From the NCBI GenBank assembly GCA_029255685.2, contig CM055314.2:6404399-6468398 (forward strand): DNA of 64,000 bases. Reading direction: 5' to 3'. A program made the translations under genes and the position numbers. The notes below the pieces were generated by a model, which had not been told where the DNA came from, did not search any database, and saw only the letters and a list, made by a program, of their open reading frames with translations. The DNA is from Silene conica. Taxonomy: Eukaryota > Streptophyta > Magnoliopsida > Caryophyllales > Caryophyllaceae. Position 1 is the stretch's first letter. Every line of letters begins with the position of its first letter. This document shows, piece by piece, positions 17,965 to 27,849 of this stretch.

Positions 17965-19451
17965 GAAGTTTTTGCATAAATGGTGCTTATAAGCAAACTA
18001 ATTAACAAAGTAGTGTCGGTTTCAAACTATTTACCGAAAATGGTTCCACGTCATCGTTTCTATTTTTTTATTTTTTTTTTAGAAAATGGAACTAGTCGCT
18101 GTTCAGGACAGCGACATGTTCCTTTGCAAGTTACGACTCGACAAGCTTTATTCATGGCCTCCGTTCTCTTTGGTCCGGCCATCAAATTACGAACTATTAC
18201 ATTCATTCTCTCCTCCTCACATCCCTTATCATATTCACAATTTTGTTTCAGTCATTAGCTTTGTAATTTGCACAAAAACCAACCCGCAATATGGCTTGTC
18301 ACTACCGATTTCGGTTTCGCGAAACTATGCTCTGTTGGCTAATACTACTACTGCAATAAATCGCTGGCCTGTTTGCGTTAAGTAACAAATGAACTACTAT
18401 TAAACTTGGAGAATTTTGATTAATAATGAAGGAGAGGCAAGAACACATACATGAATGAACGTTTAACTCCAATGATAATGGTGTCAGCAGACTTTCTTAC
18501 ATTGACAGCAGGGAGGAGAAACTCGACGACAATCTTTCGAACTTCTTGTTGGTAAATTTCACCAAAGAAAATAGTCACAGAGCCGTCTTTGGCATCACGG
18601 GTTTGTTTGAAATCACCAGCAAAAACCTTCTGGATTACAGACTTTACTATGTGTGATGAATTTGATTTATGTTTGTTTATTAGTTCAGATCGCCAAAGTT
18701 GTCTGGCCTGTTGGGAAAGGGTTTACCGATGAATGGAATTTCAGGGTGTCTAGGTAGTGTGCTGATGTTTCCCTTTCATGAAATTTGCAGAAATTTACTG
18801 ATAACGCTCATTCATTTACTTACAAAATGGATTTTAGCTTATTGAATAAGAGAATTTCCCAAAGTTCCTGAACGATATAGTGGTCATTCAATTGAAGTTG
18901 TGCTTTGTATCATCCATCAAGCTACAATTTTTTCCACCATACTTATCGCAGCTTTTGTGTATTACTTTTATCCCCTCTGATAGTCTGATATGAAGTATTA
19001 ACATCAACCATAAGCTAAGGCTTTCCCCCACCATCAATGTCTTCGTTCTACTTCTCCTTGTTTATGTTGCTAGCAGTAGTATTAGCCAACAGAGCATAGT
19101 TTCGCGAAACCGAAATCGGTAGTGACAAGCCATATTTCGGGTTGGTTTTTGTGCAAATTACAAAGCTAATGACTGAAACAAAATTGTGAATATGATAAGG
19201 GATGTGAGGAAAAGAGAATGAATGTAATAGTTCGTAATTTGATGGCCGGACCAAAGAGAACGGAGGCCATGAATATAGCTTGTCGAGTCGTAACTTGCAA
19301 AGGAACATGTCGCTGTCCTGGACAGCGACTAGTTCCATTTTCTAAAAAAAAAATAGAAATGATGACGTGGAACCATTTTCGGTAAATAGTTTGAAACCGA
19401 CACTACTTTGGTAATTAGTTTGCTTTTAAGCACCAATTATGCAAAAACTTC
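17965..19451. mobile_element. Mutator-like element (Pack-MULE type), 1487 bp, long terminal inverted repeats and 9-bp target duplication
   Basis: Two arms of about 385 bp are near-perfect inverted copies (17965-18351 and 19074-19451), beginning GAAGTTTTTGCATAA and ending TTATGCAAAAACTTC. The perfect 9-bp direct repeat TAGATTTTA at 17956-17964 and 19452-19460 is the Mutator signature. The ~720-bp spacer has no transposase but carries an open 69-codon piece of a host-type gene (18420-18629, minus strand) with a splice acceptor in front. The two apparent ORFs in the arms (18086-18385 and 19048-19338) are the same arm sequence read from each side and are not evidence of a protein. Confidence 0.9.
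18420..18629 (-). pseudogene. Captured host-gene exon fragment inside the MULE (vWA/RING-type E3 ligase-like, tentative)
   Basis: On the minus strand a ccag acceptor is followed by an uninterrupted 69-codon frame starting KVFAGDFKQTRDAKDGSV and containing GEIYQQEVRKIVVEFLLP, then a stop. A GTAAGA donor-like site follows the CTGTCAAT codons, so the fragment may include retained intron. The pattern recalls the region after the von Willebrand A domain in plant WAV3/EDA40-type RING proteins (a GSVTI-GxxYxxEVRKIxVxLLLP style), but this is from memory and tentative. No start codon or full domain is present. Confidence 0.45.
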
Positions 19452-19627
19452 TAGATTTTATGCATATTTCCACGTATGTAATTTTAATTGGTATATTTTT
19501 TCTGTAGGTCATTTAAGCTACTTCAAAAAAAAGTGTTCCAGTGGCCAAGCTACTCGCTTGAAAACTTTTTGTTTTGCAAGCAGGTCATTTATGCAAACCA
19601 TTGGAGATGCTTTAATGTTTGATTTTT

Positions 19628-19950
19628 TAGAGCAACTCCAATGGCAAGCTACGAGGTTTTGTAGCTTTATTTGCCACATCGTCTTTTGAAACAACAAAAG
19701 TTTTAAATTACAACGTCCTCTAGTGGTAGACTACAACAAATGTAGCTTAATAAGACCCACATAAATACATAATAAATAAAGTATCATAATATAATTTATT
19801 TTATTATTTTTAATTACTAATTTATTCCAAGCATGTAGCTTGACAAAGTTACACATGCTTACAGGCAGGGACGCAACTTGATGCTCCAATAGTGAACATA
19901 TCGCTTGAATATTTATAATAATTGCAAACAAGTCCCTAAATATAACCACT
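19628..19950. mobile_element. Tourist-like MITE, decayed right end
   Basis: Begins TTAGAGCAACTCCAATGGCAAGCTAC, the same terminus as the MITE at 8851, and has the same internal blocks (tgtagctt...aagaccca; catgtagcttgacaaagtt). The right end should read CCATTGGAGTTGCTC but has decayed to aaccactagaac. It follows directly after the previous Tourist-like element. Confidence 0.7.
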
Positions 19951-20346
19951 AGAACAAAACCCATGACCAAGTCTTCCTAGCAACACAATTGGTCTTCTTT
20001 TCCTTTTTGACAATTTCCGGGCTTCATAACCTCCGTTTCGTGGGCTGTCTCGAGCATGAGTTCAATTTGACTTGGACACCGTTATATGAACTTGTCATTT
20101 ACGTTCCATATTTTGTAGTAATATGAGGCGATCATTTTTCGAGTCGACTAATTTTATATCTTGACCAGATGGACTAAAATACCGTCATACTTGTTCGGGC
20201 TAATATTTACCGACCCATTTTCTCAAACGATATTTTCCCAAATGTAAACATTTGACTTTGACCCATTTCATAAAATGAGACACATATTTATGTCTACAGT
20301 GGGTCTCACAATGGTTGAAAGTGAGAGTAATATGAGATAATAACTA

Positions 20347-20554
20347 CTCCCTCCGTCCCGGTCATTTGTTATCTATTTCCATTTTGGGGTGTATCATTGA
20401 ATTGTTATCTATTTCCATTTTTGGCAACTTTTTGTGGATGACATTTGATTACATGTGGGGCCATATAATTTTGTGTGGTCCAAATTCATTTACACCTCTT
20501 TTCTTAATCTTTGTGTCAAAAGCAATAGATAACAATTGATTGGGATGGAGGGAG
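20347..20554. mobile_element. Stowaway (Tc1/mariner) MITE, 208 bp
   Basis: The ends are CTCCCTCCGTCCC at the left and GGGATGGAGGGAG at the right, flanked by TA on both sides (20345-20346 and 20555-20556). The interior repeats inverted TTGTTATCTATT / AATAGATAACAA blocks. This is the canonical plant Stowaway layout. Confidence 0.93.
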
Positions 20555-20556
20555 TA

Positions 20557-21900
20557 ATTATTAATGAGACGTGTTTATTCAGATACAAATGTTACCTTTT
20601 CACATACGACTTTTACCATACTACTACTTTCATTTCCTTTATCATTCACTTTATTGATTTTCTCTCTCTTTGTTCATCCTCTTAAATCAACTACTCCGCA
20701 CACCGCCCTTCCGTCACCAACTTCGTTCATCCCCTCCTTCTCCAACAAAATCTAAAAAAGAAAAAGAAAAACTAAAACTAAAAAAAGGAAAAAAAAAAGA
20801 AAAGCGAAACCTAAAAAATTAAAAATAAAAGTGTAAGATTAAAAAAAGGAAAGAGAAACTGCAACAAAAGCAACAAGAAGGCCAACGTCGACAACGCAAT
20901 AAACAATCAATAAACGCCGGCAAATAAACTGACGGCACGCGACAACACAATAAACAATCAACAATAAACAGACGGACGTTGACAACCAAGTGAATGCTGA
21001 CAACTTAAAGACGTCGACCACCAGAGTTACCCGCTATGTATATAATTTCAGTAAAATATAAACTTGGTAATTTGAATAAAACGTATTAATAATCGTTAAT
21101 AAACAATATTACCTCAAAAAACTTAATAATATATTGGAGTTGATATATTAGTGTTGTTTACAAATTAGTTTTGATATTGGTACCATGTATAAAAAAAAAT
21201 GTCTTTACACTAGAAATTTTTATGAAGTTACTCAAATTTTTATTATATAAAATTATTCCAAATAACTAATAATTTCAACGAATTCATACATTAATAATAA
21301 AAATATAATATGGACAATTTCAATAAAAAAACGTTCATCCCAATTATTTCCAGGTCATTTATTTACATAGTCTACATTTTAATGTCTCATTGGTTTTCTT
21401 ACCTTTTTACGAGTATTATTTACTTGTCACCCGTTTATTACCGCCAACATTTATTACAACCACAAAATAATTCTCTTCATTTTAACACTAATATACCTGG
21501 TAAAAGTGACAGAGCAGATACCCGAACTCAAGCCCTGAATTTGACGTGATCCCGAATAATTTGAACCTGAATACTTATTGTTATTGTTGCAAACTGATTA
21601 TTATCCATAAACAATTTAATACTAATGGACCCGAAATGACCCAATTTGACATAAACTCGAAATGGTTCGTCCCAAACCCGACCCATTTGCCAAATCCAAA
21701 CGCAAAAGTAAGCACCTGATCATGAAAGAAATCGTAAAACCATGATAAAAAATAAGCCCAAAACACCCAACCGAACCCGAATCAATAAATCCTAAAACAA
21801 AAAGCCCAGCCCAAAAAAGCTGAGCGCCAAAACCGTTTTCATTCCCCCCAAAAGCCATCTAAATTCCCACCAACAAAAAAAGTAAAGGAAAAAAAGAGGT
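20557..21900. other. Intergenic, low-complexity; no gene
   Basis: A-rich purine run at about 20755-20850, then short caataaacaatcaa repeats at 20890-20980. A dispersed-repeat fragment at about 21515-21680 (cccgaactcaagccctgaa) also occurs at about 44975-45150. The last ~100 bases are presumably the leader of the next gene. Confidence 0.5.
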
Positions 21901-22572
21901 TAAAATGGAGTTATGGAAAAGCAAGGAGGTAAAAACATGGAAAAATGCTTTAAATTCATACTCTTCTCAAATTAATTTACTGAGTATTAGTTAAAAAAAA
22001 CCTAATTTAATTACTCTTGATGACTTCTACATCACGCAACTTCCTTCTTTACTACGCGACCGTGTCCCGGCTGCTTACGTCACTAGATCAGAGCTCCATA
22101 CTCTTATGCAGTGGAAACTCACACGTGGCAAATTCAGGTGAGTGATAGTTATTATTATTCATTCCGTCTCGATCATTTGTTTATCGAATTTCTGTTTTAA
22201 AACAAAAGTAAATAAGTGAGTGAAAAGTTTGGGATTATTTAGTTTTGTATTTGTTGCACGGAAGCATAGATACCTCGTGTTGGACATACATTTGCTACAT
22301 TGGCGTTTACGGGTTTATAATAGTATGATATTATCGGTTTTGGACAACTTCCCCTACTATTATATTTAGTAGATACTGGATAGCAGGACATGGGTTTATA
22401 CCTAACTTTATTATGATGACTAGTGACTAATGGGGTTTTGACACAATTAGCTACGTCTTGGTCACGATCATTTGTTTACTTTATTATAATTATAAAAAGG
22501 TAAATAAAGGATTGAGACGAGTAGTTTAAAATGACTTGTTATTTGTTAAACTCTGACGGTTGGGTATTTGGT

Positions 22573-22601
22573 TATTTGATTGATTGATTGATTGATTGAT
22601 G
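22573..22601. repeat. Microsatellite (GATT/TGAT)n
   Basis: About seven tandem gatt units in intron 1 of the HhH gene. Confidence 0.8.
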
Positions 22602-22663
22602 ATCGATGCAATTTTTATGCCGGGTCAACGGAAACGGGCCCATTTGCTGGATGCGTTTGGGAT

Positions 22664-23075
22664 AATAGGAATATTAATAGTAGTTTTGTCTCAAATAACA
22701 TCATCTTTCAGGTAGAAGGTTTTGGGATGGTAATAGGAATAATATTAATAATAGTTGAGCCTCAACCATAATCTAAAGATTATGCCGGAGATGGTTCATA
22801 TTCGGTTCATTATTCATGGTATCAGAGCCGGTGTGATCGAAGATCACGGATTCGGCAACCTCAAAACCCCTCAGAAAAACTCACGAAATAAAAACCCAAC
22901 ACACGGTATTGGGGAGAGTGAGCGTAATAGGAATATTAATATAGGTATGGGGAGCTTGTGCAAACTAACCACTCTTCATGCCCAATATGCCAATGTGCAT
23001 TAATAGGAATATTAATAATAGTTGAGTTTCAACCATCGCCTTAAGTTTTTGGTTGAGATGGTTTGGGAGATGGGG
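22664..23075 (+). mobile_element. TRIM (miniature LTR retrotransposon) with complex or rearranged LTRs, HhH gene intron 1
   Basis: An 86-bp LTR-like unit at 22731-22816 (starts TAATAGGAAT, ends GGTTCATTATTCA) is followed at once by TGGTATCAGAGCC (22817-22829), the primer-binding site complementary to initiator Met-tRNA. A related LTR follows at about 23000-23070 (ttaatAGGAATATTAATAATAGTTGAG...CAACCATCGCCTTAAG...GAGATGG). The ~180-bp interior has no coding capacity. Extra LTR starts at 22664 and about 22930 suggest a tandem or nested TRIM. The family is the same as 47087-47320. Confidence 0.75.
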
Positions 23076-23150
23076 GTATATGTGAACATTACTAAATCTC
23101 ATTTAGGACCGTCTTAATTTGAGGCGGTTCTTGTAGCCGAATAAAATAAA

Positions 23151-23275
23151 GATGAAATTAAAGAAGGTGGTGAGATGTTTTGATTTAAGACTATTAGATT
23201 TAATCACAATAGATGAAATGAAAGAAGGTGGTGAGATGTTTTGATTTAAGACTATTAGATTTAATCAGAATAGAG
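23151..23275. repeat. 61-bp direct duplication in HhH gene intron 1
   Basis: GATGAAAT(t/g)AAAGAAGG through GATTTAATCA is present twice in tandem (starts 23151 and 23212) with only a few differences, so it is recent. Confidence 0.88.
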
Positions 23276-24535
23276 ACCATAAATTCCATGCTAAATTACT
23301 CGGTAAATACTAGATACGGAAGCGTACGACTTACATGACGAAAGGTTGGGATGAACCACCTGAAGGGACGGTCTTCGAGTACCGTAGTGGATCACCTAAT
23401 TTTGGGATAATCTTAGCTGACAGAGTGTATATACAATTTTTACCGGATTAATAATTTGTCCACATATTATTGTATTACGCCCTATTTCTTACAAAGATTG
23501 TCTTAAGTAAGACCTACTAGATGAATGTAGAGTTGAATTGGTGAATTTACGGTTTTTCCCTTGTGGGTTACTAGGCCGAGGTTGCTGGACTATGTAGCGG
23601 GTCTTGATGAAGAGGTGGTGAAGTCAGCGTCTCAGAAGGCGTTTCTGTCTCTTCCTGATGACTTGTCAAAGGCGGTTTCGGAGCTTACTGTCTTGAAAGG
23701 TATTGGGCCGGCTACTGCCTCTGCTGTCCTGGCTGCGTACGCTCCTGATGTCGCTCCGTTTATGTCCGATGAGGTAAGATTGTGCACATTTAGGAATTAA
23801 GCATGCCTGTTGGATCAATGCTAAATTGACTGCCGGACTGTAATTACATTGTTGCATTATTTATACTGATGTTAAACTGATTTAGATATAATGAGAATAT
23901 GAGATAGTAGTATGATTTATAAGGGGACCAGGACTGTGTAAATCATTCTTAGTTGGAGAAATCGATGGTTAAACTTGAGGGGTTTCGGAATAAGTAAAGT
24001 CGATTATCTTTAGACAAGTATATTACTTGGACATGTTGGTCTGTCTACATCAGTCTAGGGGGGTGTAAAAATGCAAGGCACTGAGGTTGAGGCCTGTCTT
24101 GTGGAGCTGTGTAATAATAGCGTGAATAGTTGGTCGTCTGAAGATCGTGTTGTTTTATGAAACTGCAAGTCTTATAAGGAAACATTGTGTGTTAAAAATT
24201 GGCTTCGCCAATGAGTGATAAAGGGTTCAAACCTTAACTGAAGAACACGAAAGAAAATCTATGGGGAAGAATTAATAGATTCCTAAAACTAGTTTAGTGT
24301 AGGCCTGGAATATGCAAGGCCAATAACTCTGTTGTTTAGCTTCGGAATCCCCTGAGATATCTTAATGCATCTTCACTTTCAGGTAGGTTGTCCTCCAAAC
24401 ATACTAGTTTTGTCGCTTCATCAACACTCACATTAGCTAACCAGTACACAAGAATTGATCTCCAATGTGCTTAATGCAATCAGTCGCATTATTTGTAATG
24501 ACATTGGCGGAGGGAGCGGTACAGAGGCGGGATCT

Positions 24536-24932
24536 CAAAACATACCTGAAATGTTGTCTGGTTTCTTACATAACAGAAAAAGAGTCTGAAAAGGAGTATT
24601 ATTTTCAGATGGTAGATGTGAAATGTGGGTATATGCTGATAAATATGTAAAAAAATATTTTCACTATAGGCTATGGAAGCGGTGCTTGGTCAGTCAAAAC
24701 ATACCTGAACTGCGGCCTGGTTTTTTACATAACAGAAAAAGAAAAGGAGTATTATTTTCATTTTTCAGATGGTAGATGTGAAATGTGGGTAGCTTCAAAA
24801 CATAACTGAAAATCTGAAATGCTGCCTGGTTTTTACAGAACAGAAAAAGCGTCCGAAAATGAGTATTATTTTCAGATGGTAGATGTGAACTGTGGGTATA
24901 TGCTGATAAATATGTAAAAAAATTCATTACAG
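24536..24932. repeat. Tandem duplications in HhH gene intron 2, including a copy of the exon 3 start
   Basis: The unit aaaacatacctgaaatg...cagaaaaag...ttttcagatggtagatgtgaaatgtgggt occurs three times (about 24538, 24697 and 24800). After the first copy, at 24670-24695, is the acceptor tatag plus GCTATGGAAGCGGTGCTTGGT, an almost exact copy of the first 27 bases of exon 3, which then runs back into intron sequence. The true exon 3 begins at 24933 after the last copy. Confidence 0.85.
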
Positions 24933-26120
24933 GCTATGGAAGCGGTGCTTGGTCACTCAAAAGATTACTCGTTGAAGCAATATCTGCTACTTGCTGGCAA
25001 ATTGCAGGAGAAGGCAAAGGTTCGCATTTTAAACCATGCTCAATGCAATTAAAGTTTTTCTTTTGACGAAAATTTCGTGTAAATTATACTCCGTACTGGA
25101 TATTGTTGATGGTTACATACTGATACTCGCTAAAATCTATTTATTTTCACATGGGCACATCATAGTTTCTTGTAGGATCTATTAGATATACCATTCCATC
25201 AACTCCCCTGTAAAGGTTGAAAATTTCACGTTGACGAGTGTGTTGAAAATCTGAAAAGACTGTTTCAAAGGTCAGCCTATCCAACTATCTTGGATTCGTT
25301 TCATGAAACCGTCAAATATTTCTTCAATTATCAGTGTCTAGCAATTTTCTTTTACAAATAGATCAAACAGCAGCAACATCTTCTCAACAAATGAACATGA
25401 GGAATTGATGGAATCTCAGACTCTCTCTTGTGTAGAAATGGTAGACCAGTTTTAAACAAACCTGTAATTAGTCTTTTTCTTCTTTTTTCGCCTGTAAAAA
25501 AATATTGTGTGCTGCTTTCTGATAATTTCATAAACTAACCTAAAACCTCAGCTTTATCTCTTTCATCGATCTTAGTTGAATGTATATGTTATTTATTCAC
25601 CACGGAGCAATCTGGTTTCTACAAGCTAAAATTTCACTACTCTTGTTTCGTAATCGGATTCATTACTTTTGGGATAAATGTAGTGATGCATGTAAATCTA
25701 TTGGTGAAAATTACCAAACATCACAGTTTAGTCCGACACCTGCAAGGCTACAAGCCTGCAATGTTCAAAGAGAACAGATTAAGCCAAGCTTAGACCTTAA
25801 GACCACTATTGTTTCTTCAGTACTGATGTAACGCTGTTGAAATCTACTGTATTTTCTGCTTCTTAACCATATTGACCGCCGATTGTATAGTCACTGTTGA
25901 ACACATGAAGTTCACGTTACTTGCATATTTTCTGTGGGTTGATCGAGTTTACTCATCTCAGGAACTAAGTTCAGAAGATGAGCCATTTACAGCATCTGAC
26001 GTGGAACGCGCTCTATGGTGCTCTGCTATTGAAACCAAATTAAGTGGCTCATCCTCGAAACAGGGTACAGATGCCAGCTCAAAGAAAACTTCCGGTAAAA
26101 AGCGCAAAAAGTCCAGCTAA

Positions 26121-27849
26121 CTCCTGAAGCTCAAGCTGTTGTGTTGAAGGTTTATGTGAATCGCTTACTTGTAATAACATGGAGATTAGCCTTTCATCTC
26201 TTTGTACTTTTTTTGGTTATAGCCTTTTAGGTTGTGCAACAGTTTCCGTTTCTACTCGTATCTCTGAAGTTTCCTCTGTACCTCGTTTCACTTGTTTTGT
26301 AGAAGTCTCCATGTAATATTTTTGTCGAACCTTAGATGTACCAAGTACAAGCACTAAGACTTAAGAGAGACGGTCTTTCAATAAATTGAAGTGTAACGTC
26401 TTTGTTTGCTGACATTGTAACATTGCTGCGTACATTGGACTCCTCCTTAGTCCTTACCTAGCATTTGCCGAACTTGTTGAGGCATTGGGATATTGTCGTC
26501 GTTGTTTTGGTAAAATTTCTACCGGGTCAAGTTATTGTGATGTGGGTCAAAGTACCAACCAATAAATGATTATACGTAAATAACAAATGCAAAGAACGAA
26601 GAAAATAAAAGAATGGACACACGAGGTTTTGGTGACGCGGAAAAACCCAATGAGGGAAACAACCGCCGCGGGGGGAACGGAATCCCACCAAATTTTCACT
26701 ATTTTCGAGGATAATCACTGTTTTGAGCTAAGTACAAATGTTGACGTGCGTAAGTAAAACTTTCAACGTAAGTATGAATACATTATGAATGACCTAATTT
26801 TTCCTTTTATAAGCAAGGACTCCTGGTCAGCTGGTCCTGGTCTTGTCAGGTCCGGGAATATAGGAGTGAGTTGAGGGGAATATGCTTCTAGGGTTTGACC
26901 TTTTCATATCCCCTCCAACGTCTTTCTTCCGCGTGTGAATTGCCTTTTGATGGGCTGCTGCTCCGTGGCTTGCTTATGGGCGCAATAGTGCGGTAACTGG
27001 TTTTTGGGCTAAACAGTCGTCGTCTACAGTCAGTTGCCACATATACAAACGTACGCATAGTGTAGCCACTAGCTTGCACAAAATCGTGTCTTAAAACTAA
27101 AAAGACAAGTAGGCAAGTAGGCAAGTAAAGCTTTGTAAAATCAACATGCCTTGCATAAAAGTATAGTTTTGGGGTACACCTTAGATCTAATTTGGATTCG
27201 AGTTCTGTAGGACCATTAGAGTGATAAAGTTCATCATCATGAGTTTTAACACTGTTGTATTTTCAGGGCTTGAACATGAGACCTATTGTTAAGTTAGAAC
27301 AATCCCTTTTACTATGATAACTTAGAGGATAATATTAAAAATATTTCGTTGTGTAATAACCCTTTTAAAGTAAAAACTAAAGTTGCATGAAATTAAGACA
27401 AAGTGAATAATACAATTTTAACAGTTTAACTTACATAAAGCCTACAATAAATACATAGAATGTGTCATAAGCGGTGGTGTGTCAAAATTTCTAGAGTATG
27501 AGATCAGCTTAACTAAATATCGCTTTTTTTTTTTTTTAAATTATAAAACCCTAACGATTTAAAATTTCAATCATCGAAAGTTATCAAAACACAATAGAGC
27601 GTCAAAAACATACTACCCACATATTGGCTAGTTACGCCACAAGCCTACACCACTAGTAACTTATAACTAGATAAAACGCTCTCAACACGTAACTCAGAAA
27701 CCGACATCACCTAATATTTGTGAGATTTGTATCTAGCAAAATGGACTAAATATCGACCCGATCCGCAAAACCGGACCCGCAAATACAGAACTACGGACTA
27801 ACGGAGTACTACTCATTAATCAAATCGACAAAATCTTCGCACATTTCAC
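26121..27849. other. Intergenic between the HhH gene and PRP40A
   Basis: The first ~250 bases are the likely 3'UTR. At about 26610-26715, ggaaaaacccaatgagggaaacaac...ggaatcccaccaaattttcact resembles a phrase common in plant LTR-retroelement debris; not classified. The rest is AT-rich, without a gene. Confidence 0.45.

Larger units (their letters stand above)
17817..19620. mobile_element. Tourist-like MITE split by the MULE insertion
   Basis: The left end reads AGAGCATCTTCAATGGTAAGC and the right end ACCATTGGAGATGCT, both next to TTA, matching the CAATGG-ended family at 8851. Between the halves sits the 1487-bp MULE at 17965-19451. Subtracting it (and one copy of its 9-bp target repeat) leaves about 310 bp, the normal size of this MITE family. 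Confidence 0.75.
21905..26120 (+). pseudogene. Helix-hairpin-helix (DNA-glycosylase-like) plant protein, 4 exons, with in-frame stop in exon 1
   Basis: Exons 21905-22137, 23575-23773, 24933-25019 and 25962-26120 join in phase to 225 codons plus stop. The product matches a conserved but uncharacterised plant family: N-terminus MELWKSK, a central LPSLLRDRVPAAYVTR and LMQWKLTRGKFR, then VLKGIGPATASAVLAAYAPD (a helix-hairpin-helix DNA-binding hairpin like that of HhH-GPD glycosylases), ALWCSAIETKL, and a basic KKTSGKKRKKSS tail that could be a nuclear signal. Codon 30 is TAA (21992-21994), in frame with everything after it, next to a run of eight A. The frame is otherwise intact and all splice sites are sound, so either this is a recent null allele or pseudogene, or translation starts at the in-frame ATG at 22106 (158 aa), or there is a sequencing error. 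No catalytic glycosylase residues can be claimed. Confidence 0.75.

Noticed and set aside
18086-19338. Two near-identical ~97-aa predicted proteins at 18086-18385 (+) and 19048-19338 (-)
   Set aside because: They are the same MULE arm read from each end; open by chance and duplicated by the inverted repeat.
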